A DNA stretch of 64,000 bases. Origin: JBFWVD01 sp050246915 (GTDB taxonomy: Bacteria > Actinomycetota > Acidimicrobiia > Acidimicrobiales > Ilumatobacteraceae). A program made the translations under genes and the position numbers. The DNA is taken from the NCBI GenBank assembly GCA_050246915.1, contig JBFWVD010000012.1, forward strand, positions 25,686-89,685, in the 5' to 3' direction. This document shows positions 32,173 through 41,615 of the stretch, piece after piece. Each line of letters starts with the position of its first letter. Positions within the stretch are counted from its first letter, which is position 1. The notes under the pieces were generated by a model. That model saw only the letters and a program-made list of their open reading frames with translations. It was not told the DNA's origin and made no database searches.

Positions 32173-33375
32173 TCAGGAGATGGCGGTGACGTTGTCGTGC
32201 AACAACACGTCGATGTCAGCCTCGCTGTAGCCCAGCTCGAGGAGGATCTCACGGGAGTGCTCGCCGATGGACGGGCCGCGGCGACGGATCGAGGGGATCT
32301 CGTCGTCGAACTGAGCGGGCGCGGCCGACAACTTCAACGTCGGATGATCGGGATGGCTCATGAGATAACCGTTGTCGACAACTGCTCGGTCGGCGACGAC
32401 CTCAGGGGGTGTCTGGAACAGCGAGAAGATGCAGTCCTCGGCGCGCAGACGCGCCACCAACTCGGACTGCGTCATGTTGCCGATCACCTCACGGAAGTGG
32501 GCCGTCATCGGCTCCCACGCCGCCCGGCGACTCGCCGGATCGGGGTAGGCCTCGATGTACTCCTCGACGCCGACCGCACGACAGGCCTGCGCCCAATATC
32601 GGGCCTCGTCGATGCACATGAGTGTGATGAAGCGCGCATCAGCGGTGCGGTACGTCTGCATGATCGGGCTGCGAACCTGGTTCGTCGGCATCGGCAACTG
32701 CTCGCCGCTCAACGAGGCATAGGCCATGTCCGGGCTGAGGGCCCAGGTCGCGCCATTGAGCAGCGACGTGTCGACCACGACACCTTTTCCCGTTCGCATC
32801 GTGTGCACCAGCGCGGCGCAGACTCCCCCGGCGAAGAACATCCCAGTGGGCACGTCCCCCAGCGCCGGTCGCTGGGCTGTCGGCATGGCGGCCGCCGGAT
32901 CGGAGAGGACATGGCCCACTCCGCCGCGCGCCCAGTACGACACCGCATCGAATCCACCGGCCTCGGCGTCGGCGCCTCGCTGCCCCTGGCCCGACCCCTT
33001 GGCGTACACCAGCTTGGGGTTCACCGCGAACAGATCGGCGGGTTCGGTCTTGAGCTTTCGGCGCACCCGTGGAAGTTGGTTCGTGATGTACACGTCGGCT
33101 CGTGCGATGAGCTTGTCGAAGATCTCACGACCAGCCTTGGTCTCGATGTCGAGCGCAATCCCGCGCTTGTTGCGGTTCACCAACTGGAACAGGAAGTCCA
33201 CGTTGTCGACGGTGGCCACCATGCCGTTGCCGATGATGCCCCGCATGGCGTCGCCCTGTAGGCGTTCGACCTTGACGACATCGGCACCCCAATCCGCCAG
33301 CACCGCGGCAGCGGACGGCACGAAACCGTGTTCGGAAAGGTCAACGACTTTGATCCCGGCCAATGGAAGTGTCAT
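32173..33375 (-). CDS. CaiB/BaiF (family III) CoA-transferase
   Basis: The 400-residue enzyme begins MTLPLAGIKVVDLSEHGFVPSA, the family's hallmark start. It also has LADWGADVVKVER, NRNKRGIALDI, ADVYITNQLPRVRRKL and QRPALGDVPTGMFFAG, where the Asp is the likely covalent carboxylate. It would transfer CoA between an acyl-CoA donor and a carboxylic acid during degradation of an acid such as a bile or steroid side chain, or a carnitine-like compound. It is on the minus strand, upstream of the YchJ gene. ATG 33375 is the start. Confidence 0.9.
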   Translation of the reverse strand: MTLPLAGIKVVDLSEHGFVPSAAAVLADWGADVVKVERLQGDAMRGIIGNGMVATVDNVDFLFQLVNRNKRGIALDIETKAGREIFDKLIARADVYITNQLPRVRRKLKTEPADLFAVNPKLVYAKGSGQGQRGADAEAGGFDAVSYWARGGVGHVLSDPAAAMPTAQRPALGDVPTGMFFAGGVCAALVHTMRTGKGVVVDTSLLNGATWALSPDMAYASLSGEQLPMPTNQVRSPIMQTYRTADARFITLMCIDEARYWAQACRAVGVEEYIEAYPDPASRRAAWEPMTAHFREVIGNMTQSELVARLRAEDCIFSLFQTPPEVVADRAVVDNGYLMSHPDHPTLKLSAAPAQFDDEIPSIRRRGPSIGEHSREILLELGYSEADIDVLLHDNVTAIS

Positions 33376-33478
33376 GGCCGGAAGTTAGCGCCGGGCGTGG
33401 GCGACCGCAGGTCCCAGGTCGCCGTGTCAGGCCGATGGTTCAGGACGGCGTCTCCGGCCAGCGGTTCCGCTCCGCTGG

Positions 33479-33889
33479 TCAGGTCGGCAGCGAGGCGACG
33501 TCCAATACCGTTCCCGGGGACGGGGTGAAGAGCTCGATCTCCAACCCGTCCGGATCGAAAAGGGTGATCGACGAGCCGACCGTTGCGTTGTGTTCGATCT
33601 CGACCTCGACGCCGCGCGCGGCCAAGTCGGCACGCCACTGTTCGAGCGCGTCGACGGTCGGTACCAACATGGCCAGGTGATCGAGGCGTTGCTCCGGGGT
33701 TGACGAGAGCGCGTGACCTTCATCGGTCGGCCGGAACAACAACGCGAAGCTCGCCCCCGGATACACGAACGTGGAGAAGCCATCGGCCTTGTGACGTTGG
33801 AATCCGAGCACCTCTTGATACCAACGTGCGCTGCGCCCCCAATCGGCAACGCGCAACACGACATGGGCCAGTCCTGTCATCTCCGCCAT
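33479..33889 (-). CDS. VOC family protein
   Basis: The 136-residue protein is a two-repeat VOC: GLAHVVLRVADWGRSARWYQ, VLGFQRHKADGF, LDHLAMLVPTVDALEQW, VGSSITLFDPDGLEIELFTP. Metal-site residues His and Glu (LEIELF) are present, as in glyoxalase and extradiol dioxygenases. ATG 33889 has AAGGA seven bases upstream. The gap to the ferritin-like gene is 9 bp, so the two are co-transcribed. The function is unknown. Confidence 0.85.
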   Translation of the reverse strand: MAEMTGLAHVVLRVADWGRSARWYQEVLGFQRHKADGFSTFVYPGASFALLFRPTDEGHALSSTPEQRLDHLAMLVPTVDALEQWRADLAARGVEVEIEHNATVGSSITLFDPDGLEIELFTPSPGTVLDVASLPT

Positions 33890-33898
33890 CTCGATTCC

Positions 33899-34375
33899 TT
33901 ACCCCTTCTGCAGCAATGACAAGACCTCTTGAGCGCGTTCGCCGTGGATCGTCTCCTCGCGACCGTTGAGACGCAACAAACGCGCGACCTCGGGATCGGG
34001 TTCGTTGTCGGCCCACTTCTGGTACCCGGCATCGCCGTCGAGTTCACCTTGGATGAGCACCTTCAGGAACTCTGGGCTCAACTCGGAGGGGACTCGGATG
34101 GGAGCGATGTCGAGCATCGCCGCGGTCGGCTCGAAGTCAGTGCCGAGCTTGATGGCGATGGCCCGCTGCAGGCGGCGGGCATGACCAGCCTCTTCACGTC
34201 CGTTGCGGCGCAGCAACTGTGCCGCCTGTTCGTTGCTGACCCGCTCGGCGAGCGCGTTGTAGAACGCCTCGCCCGACATCTCGAGGCTGAACAGCGAGCA
34301 CAGGCCGTCCACATCGAGCTGATCAAAGCTGTTGAGCTGTTGGTACGTGTACTGAACGCGGGCCGACTCGGTCAT
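33899..34375 (-). CDS. Ferritin-like diiron protein (rubrerythrin-type, no rubredoxin)
   Basis: The 158-residue four-helix bundle has the ligand pattern E (SLEMSGEAFY), ExxH (GREEAGHARR), E (LIQGELDGDAGY) and ExxH (GREETIHGERA). All six diiron ligands are present. The C-terminal rubredoxin domain of classic rubrerythrins is absent. Members act in peroxide reduction, iron handling or oxidation of lipids. ATG 34375 is the start. It shares a 9-bp gap with the downstream VOC gene and is divergent from an SDR. Confidence 0.85.
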   Translation of the reverse strand: MTESARVQYTYQQLNSFDQLDVDGLCSLFSLEMSGEAFYNALAERVSNEQAAQLLRRNGREEAGHARRLQRAIAIKLGTDFEPTAAMLDIAPIRVPSELSPEFLKVLIQGELDGDAGYQKWADNEPDPEVARLLRLNGREETIHGERAQEVLSLLQKG

Positions 34376-34456
34376 GGGCCGACCCTAGCGACCCCGTCGG
34401 CCCCGCGGCGTCGCTGGTAGACAATCCCCGAACGCCACATCACGGGGAGTGCAGGC

Positions 34457-35305
34457 ATGTCGTCACAGTCGCCAGATACGTCAGCAGCAACCGGATCGCA
34501 GATCCTGGCCGGGAAGGTAGCCATCGTCACCGGTGCCGGGTCGGGGATCGGCCGAGCCACCGCCTTGCGTTTCGCACGCGAGGGCGCCGCGGTGATGGTG
34601 AGCGAGATCTCGGTGCGCCGCGGCCAGGAGACCGTCGACATGATCACGGCCGCGGGTGGTCGAGCCATCTCCATGAAGGTCGACGTGTCCAAGCCCGAGG
34701 ACATCGAGGCGATGGTGGCCAAGACCGTCGACGAGTTCGGCCAACTCGACATCCTCATCAACAACGCCGCGACCGTGCGGCCCGGTGGTGCCATCGAACT
34801 GGCGGTCGAGGACTGGGACATCGTGTGGAAGACCAACGTCTCCTCGGTGTTCCTCGGCGCCAAGTACGCCGCCCCGCAGATGAAGAACGGCGGGGCCATC
34901 GTGTCGGTGGCGTCGACGTCTGGCCTCATGGGCGACACCCATCTCATCTCCTACAACGCCACGAAGGCCGCCGTCATCAACCTCACCCGCGCCCTCGCCA
35001 TCGATCTCACCCCGCTCGGCATTCGCGTCAATTGCATTTGCCCGGGGATCACCATGACACCGGCGCAGGACGCCTTCATGTCCGAACCAGTCATGCGCTC
35101 GCTCAGTGAGCTCACCACCCCGATGCGTCGCAACGCCCAACCGGAGGAGATGGCCGCGGCGATGTTGTGGCTGGCGAGTCCTGAGTCGTCCTACGTGTCG
35201 GGACACGCGCTCGTCGTCGACGGAGGTCTCACCGCCCAGCAACCGTTCGCGCTGCTCCTACAGGTGCGCGATCACCTCGCCGACGGCAACGTCGACGGCG
35301 TCTGA
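34457..35305 (+). CDS. SDR family oxidoreductase (3-oxoacyl reductase-like)
   Basis: The 282-residue SDR has TGAGSGIGRATAL, ILINNAATVRPGG (NNAA variant), VASTSGL with catalytic Ser, and YNATK (Tyr-x-x-x-Lys). The C-terminal VVDGGLTAQQPF is typical. It is one of six SDRs in this window, and each is close to other acyl-CoA or redox genes. ATG 34457 has GGGAG upstream. Confidence 0.88.
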   Translation: MSSQSPDTSAATGSQILAGKVAIVTGAGSGIGRATALRFAREGAAVMVSEISVRRGQETVDMITAAGGRAISMKVDVSKPEDIEAMVAKTVDEFGQLDILINNAATVRPGGAIELAVEDWDIVWKTNVSSVFLGAKYAAPQMKNGGAIVSVASTSGLMGDTHLISYNATKAAVINLTRALAIDLTPLGIRVNCICPGITMTPAQDAFMSEPVMRSLSELTTPMRRNAQPEEMAAAMLWLASPESSYVSGHALVVDGGLTAQQPFALLLQVRDHLADGNVDGV

Positions 35306-35337
35306 GCTGCTCGACACTGCACCTCTAGATTGCACGT

Positions 35338-38300
35338 CTAGATCGACGGTTGCGCTGCTGCGGCCGCCTCGAGCCGACTCAGTTCTCGTGACACCTTGGC
35401 CAGGCTGATCGACCCACGGGTACCCACCATCTGGGCGAACTGTTGGATGCGCAACTCCTCGATGAGCCAGGTCGCGTTCACCACGTCCGTTGGCGTCACG
35501 GTCTGTTCGTAGCGAGTAGCCACAAGCCGCAGCCGCGCCTCGAGGGCGTGGACCTCGGCCATCCGGGCACGATCGCGGTGCACACCGTCGGCGACCTTCG
35601 ACAGGCGTCGCTCGACGCCTCGCACATAGCGAACGATGTCCTCCACCCGATCCAAGCCGGCGCGTGTCACGAACCCCGGGTTCACCAGGCGATCGAGCTG
35701 CCGACGGGCGTCATCGGCCGACGGCGCCACCGCGGGCGCCACGAGCTTTGCCAGCAGGCGATCGACCGCTCCCGCCACCGTGAGGATCTCGACAGCGCTG
35801 CGCAGCGCCGAGGCGGCCAGATCGAAGACGCTGTCACGGCAAACCGACAGCAACTCGTCGAAGGTCTCCCGATCCCAGACCGGCTTGCCGAACTGGCCGA
35901 CGACTTGATCGATCGCGGCGGCGATGCAGTCGTCCACCAAGGCTTCCAGTGCGATGCGACGTTGACGCCCGACCGCGAGCTGTGCGCTGTTGCCCAGTGA
36001 TCCGGTGAGCTGCTTACGCGACGGGGATGCGTTCAGCAGCAGCAACCTCCGGATCCCGGCCGGCATGACGCGCGCCTGCAACTCGGGGTTGGCAACGATG
36101 CGCAACGACACCGACCCACCGGTATCGAGCAGCGTTGGATATCCCCGGACCGTGTGCCCGTCCCGGACGGTCTCGATCATCGACGGGATCGTCCCCAGGT
36201 CGCTCCAATCGACGATGCCCGAGCGCTCGGCCAGCGGTGTGGCCGCGGCGATGGCCGCCCGCAGCTGACCGCTGAGCGCTCGACGCAGCGCACCCAGGTC
36301 CTTGTCGAGCCCAGCGACGCGCTCCTCGTCGTGCACCGCGAAGGTGATCCGCAGGTGATCGGGGACGCGACGCCAATCGAACGCGCTCGCAGGGACGTCG
36401 ACCGCACAGGTGTCGCGCAGCGTGTCGGACAGCGCCTCCACGATCGGACATCCGTGTCGCATCCCTACGCGGGCCATCGCGGCTTGCACTGCGACGATGG
36501 TCTCGGCCGCAGGTGTCAGCAGTCGCCGATACTCCTTGGGAAGCGAACGGAGCAGCGCTTCGATCAGATCCTCGCGATAGGCAGGGATCTGCCAGTCGAA
36601 CCCGCGGTCATCGACGCGGTTCAGGACCGACAGGGGTATGTGCACGGTCACGCCGTCGTTGAGTGCGCCGGGCATGAAGCGGTAGGTGACCGGCAGGACC
36701 AACTCGCCGTTGCACCACTCGTCGGGGAAGTCGCTCAGCGGGTGTTCGCCATCGTGCAGTCGCAACAGATCCTCGAGGCGCAACGTCAGCAGATCGGGCG
36801 TTGTCGATCGGGCCTTTCGCCACCAACTGTCGAAGTGTCGACCCGACACAACATCGGCACCGATCCGGGCGTCATAGAAGTCGAACACCGCGCTATGGTC
36901 CACGAGATCGTTGCGTCGATAGCGGTCCTCGAGATGGCGCACGTCGGCCAGAGCATCGCGGTTGGCGTCACGGAACCGATGATGGGTTGCCCACTCGCCC
37001 TCGACCAGCGCGTGTTCGATGAACATCTCCCGCGCGAATCGACGATCGACGCGGTCGTAGCCGATGCGGCGAGACGTCACGACCGGTAGGCCGAACAACG
37101 TGACCCGCTCCGTGGTCACCGCTCGGCCGCTGCGCTCGTCCCACATCGGGTCGCCATAGCTGTGCTTGGTGAGATGACCGCCCGCGCGCTCTGCCCACTC
37201 CGGCGCGATGGGAGCCACCATTCGGGCCCACAGGCGATTGGTTTCGACCAACTCTGCGGCCATCACCCAACGCGGCAGCAACTTGCCGATGGCGGATCCG
37301 CCAGCGATGGCGAACTTCGAGCCATGGGCGCCCCGATACTCACGGCTCTCACCGTCGCGCACCCCGATGTGCGACAGCTGTCCGGCCAGAAGTGCTTGGT
37401 GCACATGGTCCGGATGTCCTGGGTCGTGCGCCAAGGTGAGGTGCAGATCGGCGCAGATGTGACGCAGCTGACTGAACAGGTCCTGCCACTCGCGCACGCG
37501 TAGGTAGTTCAGGTACTCGGCGCGACACAGCTTGCGGAACTGGTTCGTTGACAACTCACGTTGACGCTCACGCAAGTGGTCCCAGAGCTTCACGAGAGCC
37601 AGGAAGTCAGAACCGTCACCGGCGAAGCGGCGATGTGCCTCGTCGGCTGCAGGGCGCGCATCCGACGGTCGCTCTCGCGGATCTTGGATCGACAACGCGG
37701 CAGCGATGATCACCACCTCACGCACGCAGCCGAGCCGTTCCGCCTCGAGGATCATCCGTCCCAGGCGCGGGTCGACAGGCAGGCGCGCCAGGCGTCGTCC
37801 AACCTCGGTCAGCCGACGCGAGCCGTCGTCGTGTTCGGTGATGGCGCCCAGCTCGTGGAGCAACGCGTAGCCATCGCGCACCGCGCGCCGATCGGGTGGT
37901 TCGACGAACGGGAAGGCATCGACGTCGCCGAGGCCGATGGCCGTCATCTGCAAGATCACCGAGGCCAAGTTGGTGCGCAGGATCTCCGGCTCGGTGAACG
38001 CAGGTCGATCGTCGAAGTCGTTGGCGCTGTAGAGCCGGATGCACACGCCCGGAGCGACGCGTCCGCAGCGCCCGGCACGCTGATCGGCCGAGGCCTGCGA
38101 GATGGCCTCGATGGGGAGGCGCTGTACCTTCAACCGTGCGCTGTAGCGGCTGATGCGCGCCGAGCCGGCATCGACCACGTAGCGCACCCCAGGAACCGTC
38201 AAGGATGTTTCCGCAACATTCGTTGACAGCACGATGCGTCGACCAGTGTGCGGTTCGAAGATGCGGTGCTGCTCCGCCGACGACAGTCGCGCATACAACG

Positions 38301-39150
38301 GCAACACGTCGGTGTGGCGCAGCTGCAGGCGCCGCAACGCATCGGCGGTGTCGTGGATCTCGCGCTCACCGGACAAGAACACCAGCACGTCGCCGTTGCC
38401 CACACCGACCAACTCCTCGACCGCGTCACACACCGCCTGCACCTGATCGCGCTCGTCGCCGGGCTCGACGCCGAACGGTCGATAGCGCACCTCGACCGGA
38501 TAGGTCCGTCCCGTCACCTCCACGATCGGCGCGTCATCAAAATGTTCCGAGAAGCGAGCCGTGTCGATCGTGGCCGAGGTGACGATCACCTTGAGATCAC
38601 GGCGACGGGGCAACAGCTGTTTGAGATACCCGAGCAGGAAGTCGATGTTGAGGCTGCGCTCGTGGGCCTCGTCGATGATGATCGTGTCGTATCGCGACAG
38701 ATTGCGATCGCGCTGGATCTCGGCCAGCAAGATCCCGTCGGTCATCACCTTGATCAGCGAGTCGTCACCGACCCGGTCGGTGAAGCGCACCGCGTAGCCG
38801 ACCGCCTCACCAACGGCCGAGCCGAGCTCTTCGGCTACCCGCTCGGCGATGGTACGAGCAGCCACTCGACGCGACTGGGTGTGACCGATCAGGCCCTCGA
38901 CGCCACGGCCCGCGGCCAGGCACAACTTGGGGAGTTGGGTGGACTTCCCCGAACCGGTCTCGCCCGCCACGATCACCACTTGGTGCTGCGTGATGAGGTC
39001 GATCAGTTCGTCGGCACGTGCGGCGATGGGGAGCGACTCGGGAACGATCAGCCGATGTGCCTCGAGCAAAGTGTCCCGACGGGCGCGGCGCAGCTCGATG
39101 CGGGCGGCACGGCGCCCGTCACGGCGAGGAGGACGATGAGCACGAGACAT
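35338..39150 (-). CDS. hrpA: ATP-dependent DEAH-box RNA helicase HrpA
   Basis: The 1270-residue helicase unwinds structured RNA; in E. coli HrpA resolves stalled translation complexes. Walker A is GETGSGKSTQ near residue 60, the DEAH box IIIDEAHERS, and motif III SATID. Further blocks include VEVTGRTYPVEV, VFLSGEREIHDTADAL, STNVAETSLTVPGVRYVVD and QRAGRCGRVAPG. The long HrpA-specific C-terminal region (DUF3418) includes FMPGALNDGVTVHIPLSVLN and YPTLLDTGGSVSLRI. The length is that of full HrpA. ATG 39150 is the start; it is divergent from a coiled-coil gene across 111 bp. Confidence 0.95.
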   Translation of the reverse strand: MSRAHRPPRRDGRRAARIELRRARRDTLLEAHRLIVPESLPIAARADELIDLITQHQVVIVAGETGSGKSTQLPKLCLAAGRGVEGLIGHTQSRRVAARTIAERVAEELGSAVGEAVGYAVRFTDRVGDDSLIKVMTDGILLAEIQRDRNLSRYDTIIIDEAHERSLNIDFLLGYLKQLLPRRRDLKVIVTSATIDTARFSEHFDDAPIVEVTGRTYPVEVRYRPFGVEPGDERDQVQAVCDAVEELVGVGNGDVLVFLSGEREIHDTADALRRLQLRHTDVLPLYARLSSAEQHRIFEPHTGRRIVLSTNVAETSLTVPGVRYVVDAGSARISRYSARLKVQRLPIEAISQASADQRAGRCGRVAPGVCIRLYSANDFDDRPAFTEPEILRTNLASVILQMTAIGLGDVDAFPFVEPPDRRAVRDGYALLHELGAITEHDDGSRRLTEVGRRLARLPVDPRLGRMILEAERLGCVREVVIIAAALSIQDPRERPSDARPAADEAHRRFAGDGSDFLALVKLWDHLRERQRELSTNQFRKLCRAEYLNYLRVREWQDLFSQLRHICADLHLTLAHDPGHPDHVHQALLAGQLSHIGVRDGESREYRGAHGSKFAIAGGSAIGKLLPRWVMAAELVETNRLWARMVAPIAPEWAERAGGHLTKHSYGDPMWDERSGRAVTTERVTLFGLPVVTSRRIGYDRVDRRFAREMFIEHALVEGEWATHHRFRDANRDALADVRHLEDRYRRNDLVDHSAVFDFYDARIGADVVSGRHFDSWWRKARSTTPDLLTLRLEDLLRLHDGEHPLSDFPDEWCNGELVLPVTYRFMPGALNDGVTVHIPLSVLNRVDDRGFDWQIPAYREDLIEALLRSLPKEYRRLLTPAAETIVAVQAAMARVGMRHGCPIVEALSDTLRDTCAVDVPASAFDWRRVPDHLRITFAVHDEERVAGLDKDLGALRRALSGQLRAAIAAATPLAERSGIVDWSDLGTIPSMIETVRDGHTVRGYPTLLDTGGSVSLRIVANPELQARVMPAGIRRLLLLNASPSRKQLTGSLGNSAQLAVGRQRRIALEALVDDCIAAAIDQVVGQFGKPVWDRETFDELLSVCRDSVFDLAASALRSAVEILTVAGAVDRLLAKLVAPAVAPSADDARRQLDRLVNPGFVTRAGLDRVEDIVRYVRGVERRLSKVADGVHRDRARMAEVHALEARLRLVATRYEQTVTPTDVVNATWLIEELRIQQFAQMVGTRGSISLAKVSRELSRLEAAAAAQPSI

Positions 39151-39261
39151 GGGGCACCGGCCAGCATGTCATCGAGGCACCGTCGATCGGCAACGACTAT
39201 CACTGGCTTTGACCGACCATCGGCCCTTTGCCCGTTCGCCGACCAGGGAGATGATGCGGTC

Positions 39262-39831
39262 ATGGAGATTGCCCGACACCACCGTTCCCAGGAAGAGGCG
39301 CTCGAGTTCCTACCCCGCGACGACGAGCTCGAGCAGTCGGAGGACATGAGCGTCGAGGAAGAGGCGATGCACATCGAGGAACGCCGCGCCCTCAACCTGG
39401 ACCTCGATTCCGTCGACCTCACCCCCGACCTCGAACCGACCAGCTGGTACGACGACGAAGAGCCCGAAGATCGAGGTGATGGCGCCCCGGTGATCCGTCA
39501 TCGGTCCACCACCCCGAGCCTGCAGGACCTCCTGGTCTCCCAGCACTACGCATTCGACGAGGTCTCGGAGTCCGACGTCACCAGTTCGCTACGAGTGCTC
39601 CACTCGCGACCGACGGCCGCCTTGCGAGCCGAGCGCGATCGGCTCCGCGAGCTCCTCCCTCAGTTGCGGGCCGACGTGCTCGGGGAGACCAGCGAAGAAC
39701 TCGCTCCGTCCGATCAGCACCAAGCCGATGTGGGCACCGAGACCTACGAACGCGAGAAGGACCTGTCGGTGCTCGCTGAGCTGACCGCTCGGCTGCGGGA
39801 CATCGAAGAGGAGCTCGATCGCCGCGAATGA
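39262..39831 (+). CDS. DksA/TraR-like coiled-coil protein without zinc finger
   Basis: The 189-residue acidic protein has an N-terminal disordered half (EEALEFLPRDDELEQSEDM). It ends in a helical segment YEREKDLSVLAELTARLRD/IEEELDRRE that resembles the coiled coil before the zinc finger in DksA/TraR/YteA-type RNA-polymerase regulators (EREKDLSVL..L...IE..L). The protein stops exactly there; the expected GTYG.C..C finger is missing and no Cys-x-x-C follows downstream. ATG 39262 is the first start in a composition-consistent frame; a longer frame to 38248 lies antisense to hrpA and is not coding. It is convergent to the MCP gene. Confidence 0.65.
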   Translation: MEIARHHRSQEEALEFLPRDDELEQSEDMSVEEEAMHIEERRALNLDLDSVDLTPDLEPTSWYDDEEPEDRGDGAPVIRHRSTTPSLQDLLVSQHYAFDEVSESDVTSSLRVLHSRPTAALRAERDRLRELLPQLRADVLGETSEELAPSDQHQADVGTETYEREKDLSVLAELTARLRDIEEELDRRE

Positions 39832-39846
39832 GTGATGCCGTCGCGG

Positions 39847-41451
39847 TCAGCGGTTCGTGCCGATGAGTTCGTCGAGCCGCTGTCGGGTCGAGGAGGTCTT
39901 GTCGGCCATGTCCTCGGCGAGCGCGTCTTGCTGCTCCACCTCACCGGAGACCTGCGACATGAGCTTGCTCACCCTGCTCATCACCTCGTCGATGAGCGAG
40001 ATCGCTTGCACTGCTGCCTCGGTGCGGACCGCGATCTCCGAGACGCGCGTCTCGATGAGCTGTGTCGACTCGCTGGTCTCTCCGGCCAGGTTCTTCACCT
40101 CGTCGGCCACGACGGTGAAGCCCCGGCCAGCCTCACCAGCCCGTGCGGCCTCGATGGTTGCATTGAGGGCCAGCAGGTTCGTCTGATCGGCGATCTCTGA
40201 GATGAGGGCGGTCACCTCGCTGATACGCACACCGCTGTCGTGCAGTTCGGTCACCAGCGCCGCAGCCCGGCGCGAGGTGGCCACGGCCTCGGCGATGACC
40301 TGTTCGGCGTCGCCCGCCGCTTGGCGGATCGTGATCGCGCCGGAGCGCAACTGCTCGACGCCCGCGGCGATCTCGTTCATGTCGTCATCGATGCCGTGCG
40401 CCGCAGCGTCGACGATCTGACGGGCTTCATGCTGCGCCGCGGCGAGTTTGGCCCCGGCATGGTGCAGCTCGGCGGCCTGCCGTCGGGTCTGGGCCAGCAA
40501 CTCGTTCACGGCGGCGGCGAGCGCACCGATCTCGTCACCCGCGCCATCGTCGAGCACAGCCTCGCTCTCAGCGCCCGAGATCTGCCCGATCGCGTCGCGA
40601 TGTCGGCGCAAGCGACGCAGCACGAACACTTCCAGCCCCACCAGAACACTGGCCAGCAACACCAACGTGAGTCCCAGTGTGGCGAGCAGCACCGAGCGCA
40701 TGCTGGACCGGGCTTGGGCGGCGATGGGGCGATCGGTCACGGCCCGCAACACGACGCTGGAGTCGTTGCTGGTGGCCACAGGCAGGGCGATCTCGTAGTG
40801 GTTTGCGTCGATCGCCCGAGTGACAACACCACTGACGCCCGGCTCATCGGCCAATGTCAACTCCAATTGCAGCCGGTCGCCGAGGGTGCCGAGATCCACC
40901 GGCTGGAACTGGATGAGCGTGCCCGCCGCCGGGCCGGTGCCGTCGCCATGCACGATCGGATGGGCGCACCACGACAGCAGCGATCCACCTTGCGACCACA
41001 GGCCGCACGAACCGTCCTCGCCCGACCCGGCGACCAATCCGGACAGCGCGCCGGGCGCGGCGAGTGAACCAGGGAACGCTCCGAAGACGTCACCGTCCGT
41101 CGAGCCGCCCGCCACCAGTTCACCGTCGGAGTTCAACACCGCCAATGCACTCACCCGATAGTTGGTGCTCATGTCCGCCGGCGGGTAGTCGGACAGGAGG
41201 CCATCGGCGTCACCAGCGACGGTGTGTTCGTAGGGGTCGTCCCACACTGATTGCAGCCGGGTGAGCAAGCGCAACACCCCGGTCTCCTGGGCCAGACCAT
41301 CGGAGAGCCGCGCCGCCTGGGCGTCGGCGAGCCGGTGTTCGACGGTGCCGAAGCCTCCGGTGAGGACACTGCGCTGCAGCACGATCAACAGCGGCACGGT
41401 CACCAGCGCCGAGAGTCCGAGCAGGCCCACCATCTTCCACCGAAGCGACAC
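39847..41451 (-). CDS. Methyl-accepting chemotaxis protein
   Basis: The 534-residue chemoreceptor has two TM helices (MVGLLGLSALVTVPLLIVL and SVLLATLGLTLVLLASVLVG). Between them is a sensor of about 220 residues that looks like a CHASE4-type domain. HAMP and a short signalling domain follow. The hairpin tip ISEIADQTNLLALNATIEAA and ARAGEAGRGFTVVADEVKNL are the MCP core. No CheW/CheA/CheR genes are adjacent. GTG 41451 has AAAGG upstream. It may feed a distant chemosensory array or control pili, given the pilin at 1-806. Confidence 0.92.
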   Translation of the reverse strand: MSLRWKMVGLLGLSALVTVPLLIVLQRSVLTGGFGTVEHRLADAQAARLSDGLAQETGVLRLLTRLQSVWDDPYEHTVAGDADGLLSDYPPADMSTNYRVSALAVLNSDGELVAGGSTDGDVFGAFPGSLAAPGALSGLVAGSGEDGSCGLWSQGGSLLSWCAHPIVHGDGTGPAAGTLIQFQPVDLGTLGDRLQLELTLADEPGVSGVVTRAIDANHYEIALPVATSNDSSVVLRAVTDRPIAAQARSSMRSVLLATLGLTLVLLASVLVGLEVFVLRRLRRHRDAIGQISGAESEAVLDDGAGDEIGALAAAVNELLAQTRRQAAELHHAGAKLAAAQHEARQIVDAAAHGIDDDMNEIAAGVEQLRSGAITIRQAAGDAEQVIAEAVATSRRAAALVTELHDSGVRISEVTALISEIADQTNLLALNATIEAARAGEAGRGFTVVADEVKNLAGETSESTQLIETRVSEIAVRTEAAVQAISLIDEVMSRVSKLMSQVSGEVEQQDALAEDMADKTSSTRQRLDELIGTNR

Positions 41452-41615
41452 AGCACAACCTTTCGAGAAACTGACGAAAGGACCGATCGGTGGGACCGGA
41501 CTGATTTTGAGCTATTTCGACGCTGGAGGGGCGGACCGGCCAGCAACGCGGGCCGCGGCCTCGGTCGCCCGAACTCCCGACGAGATCTGACCGCAATCTG
41601 GCTAGCGTCGCCGAG

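Noticed and set aside
38248..39261. Extension of the coiled-coil gene antisense to hrpA
   Set aside because: It lies opposite hrpA coding sequence, and its residue composition changes sharply at 39262 to match a real acidic protein.
40856..40871. GTCAACTCCAATTGCA inside the chemoreceptor gene
   Set aside because: The right arm has two mismatches and the site is deep in a coding region.
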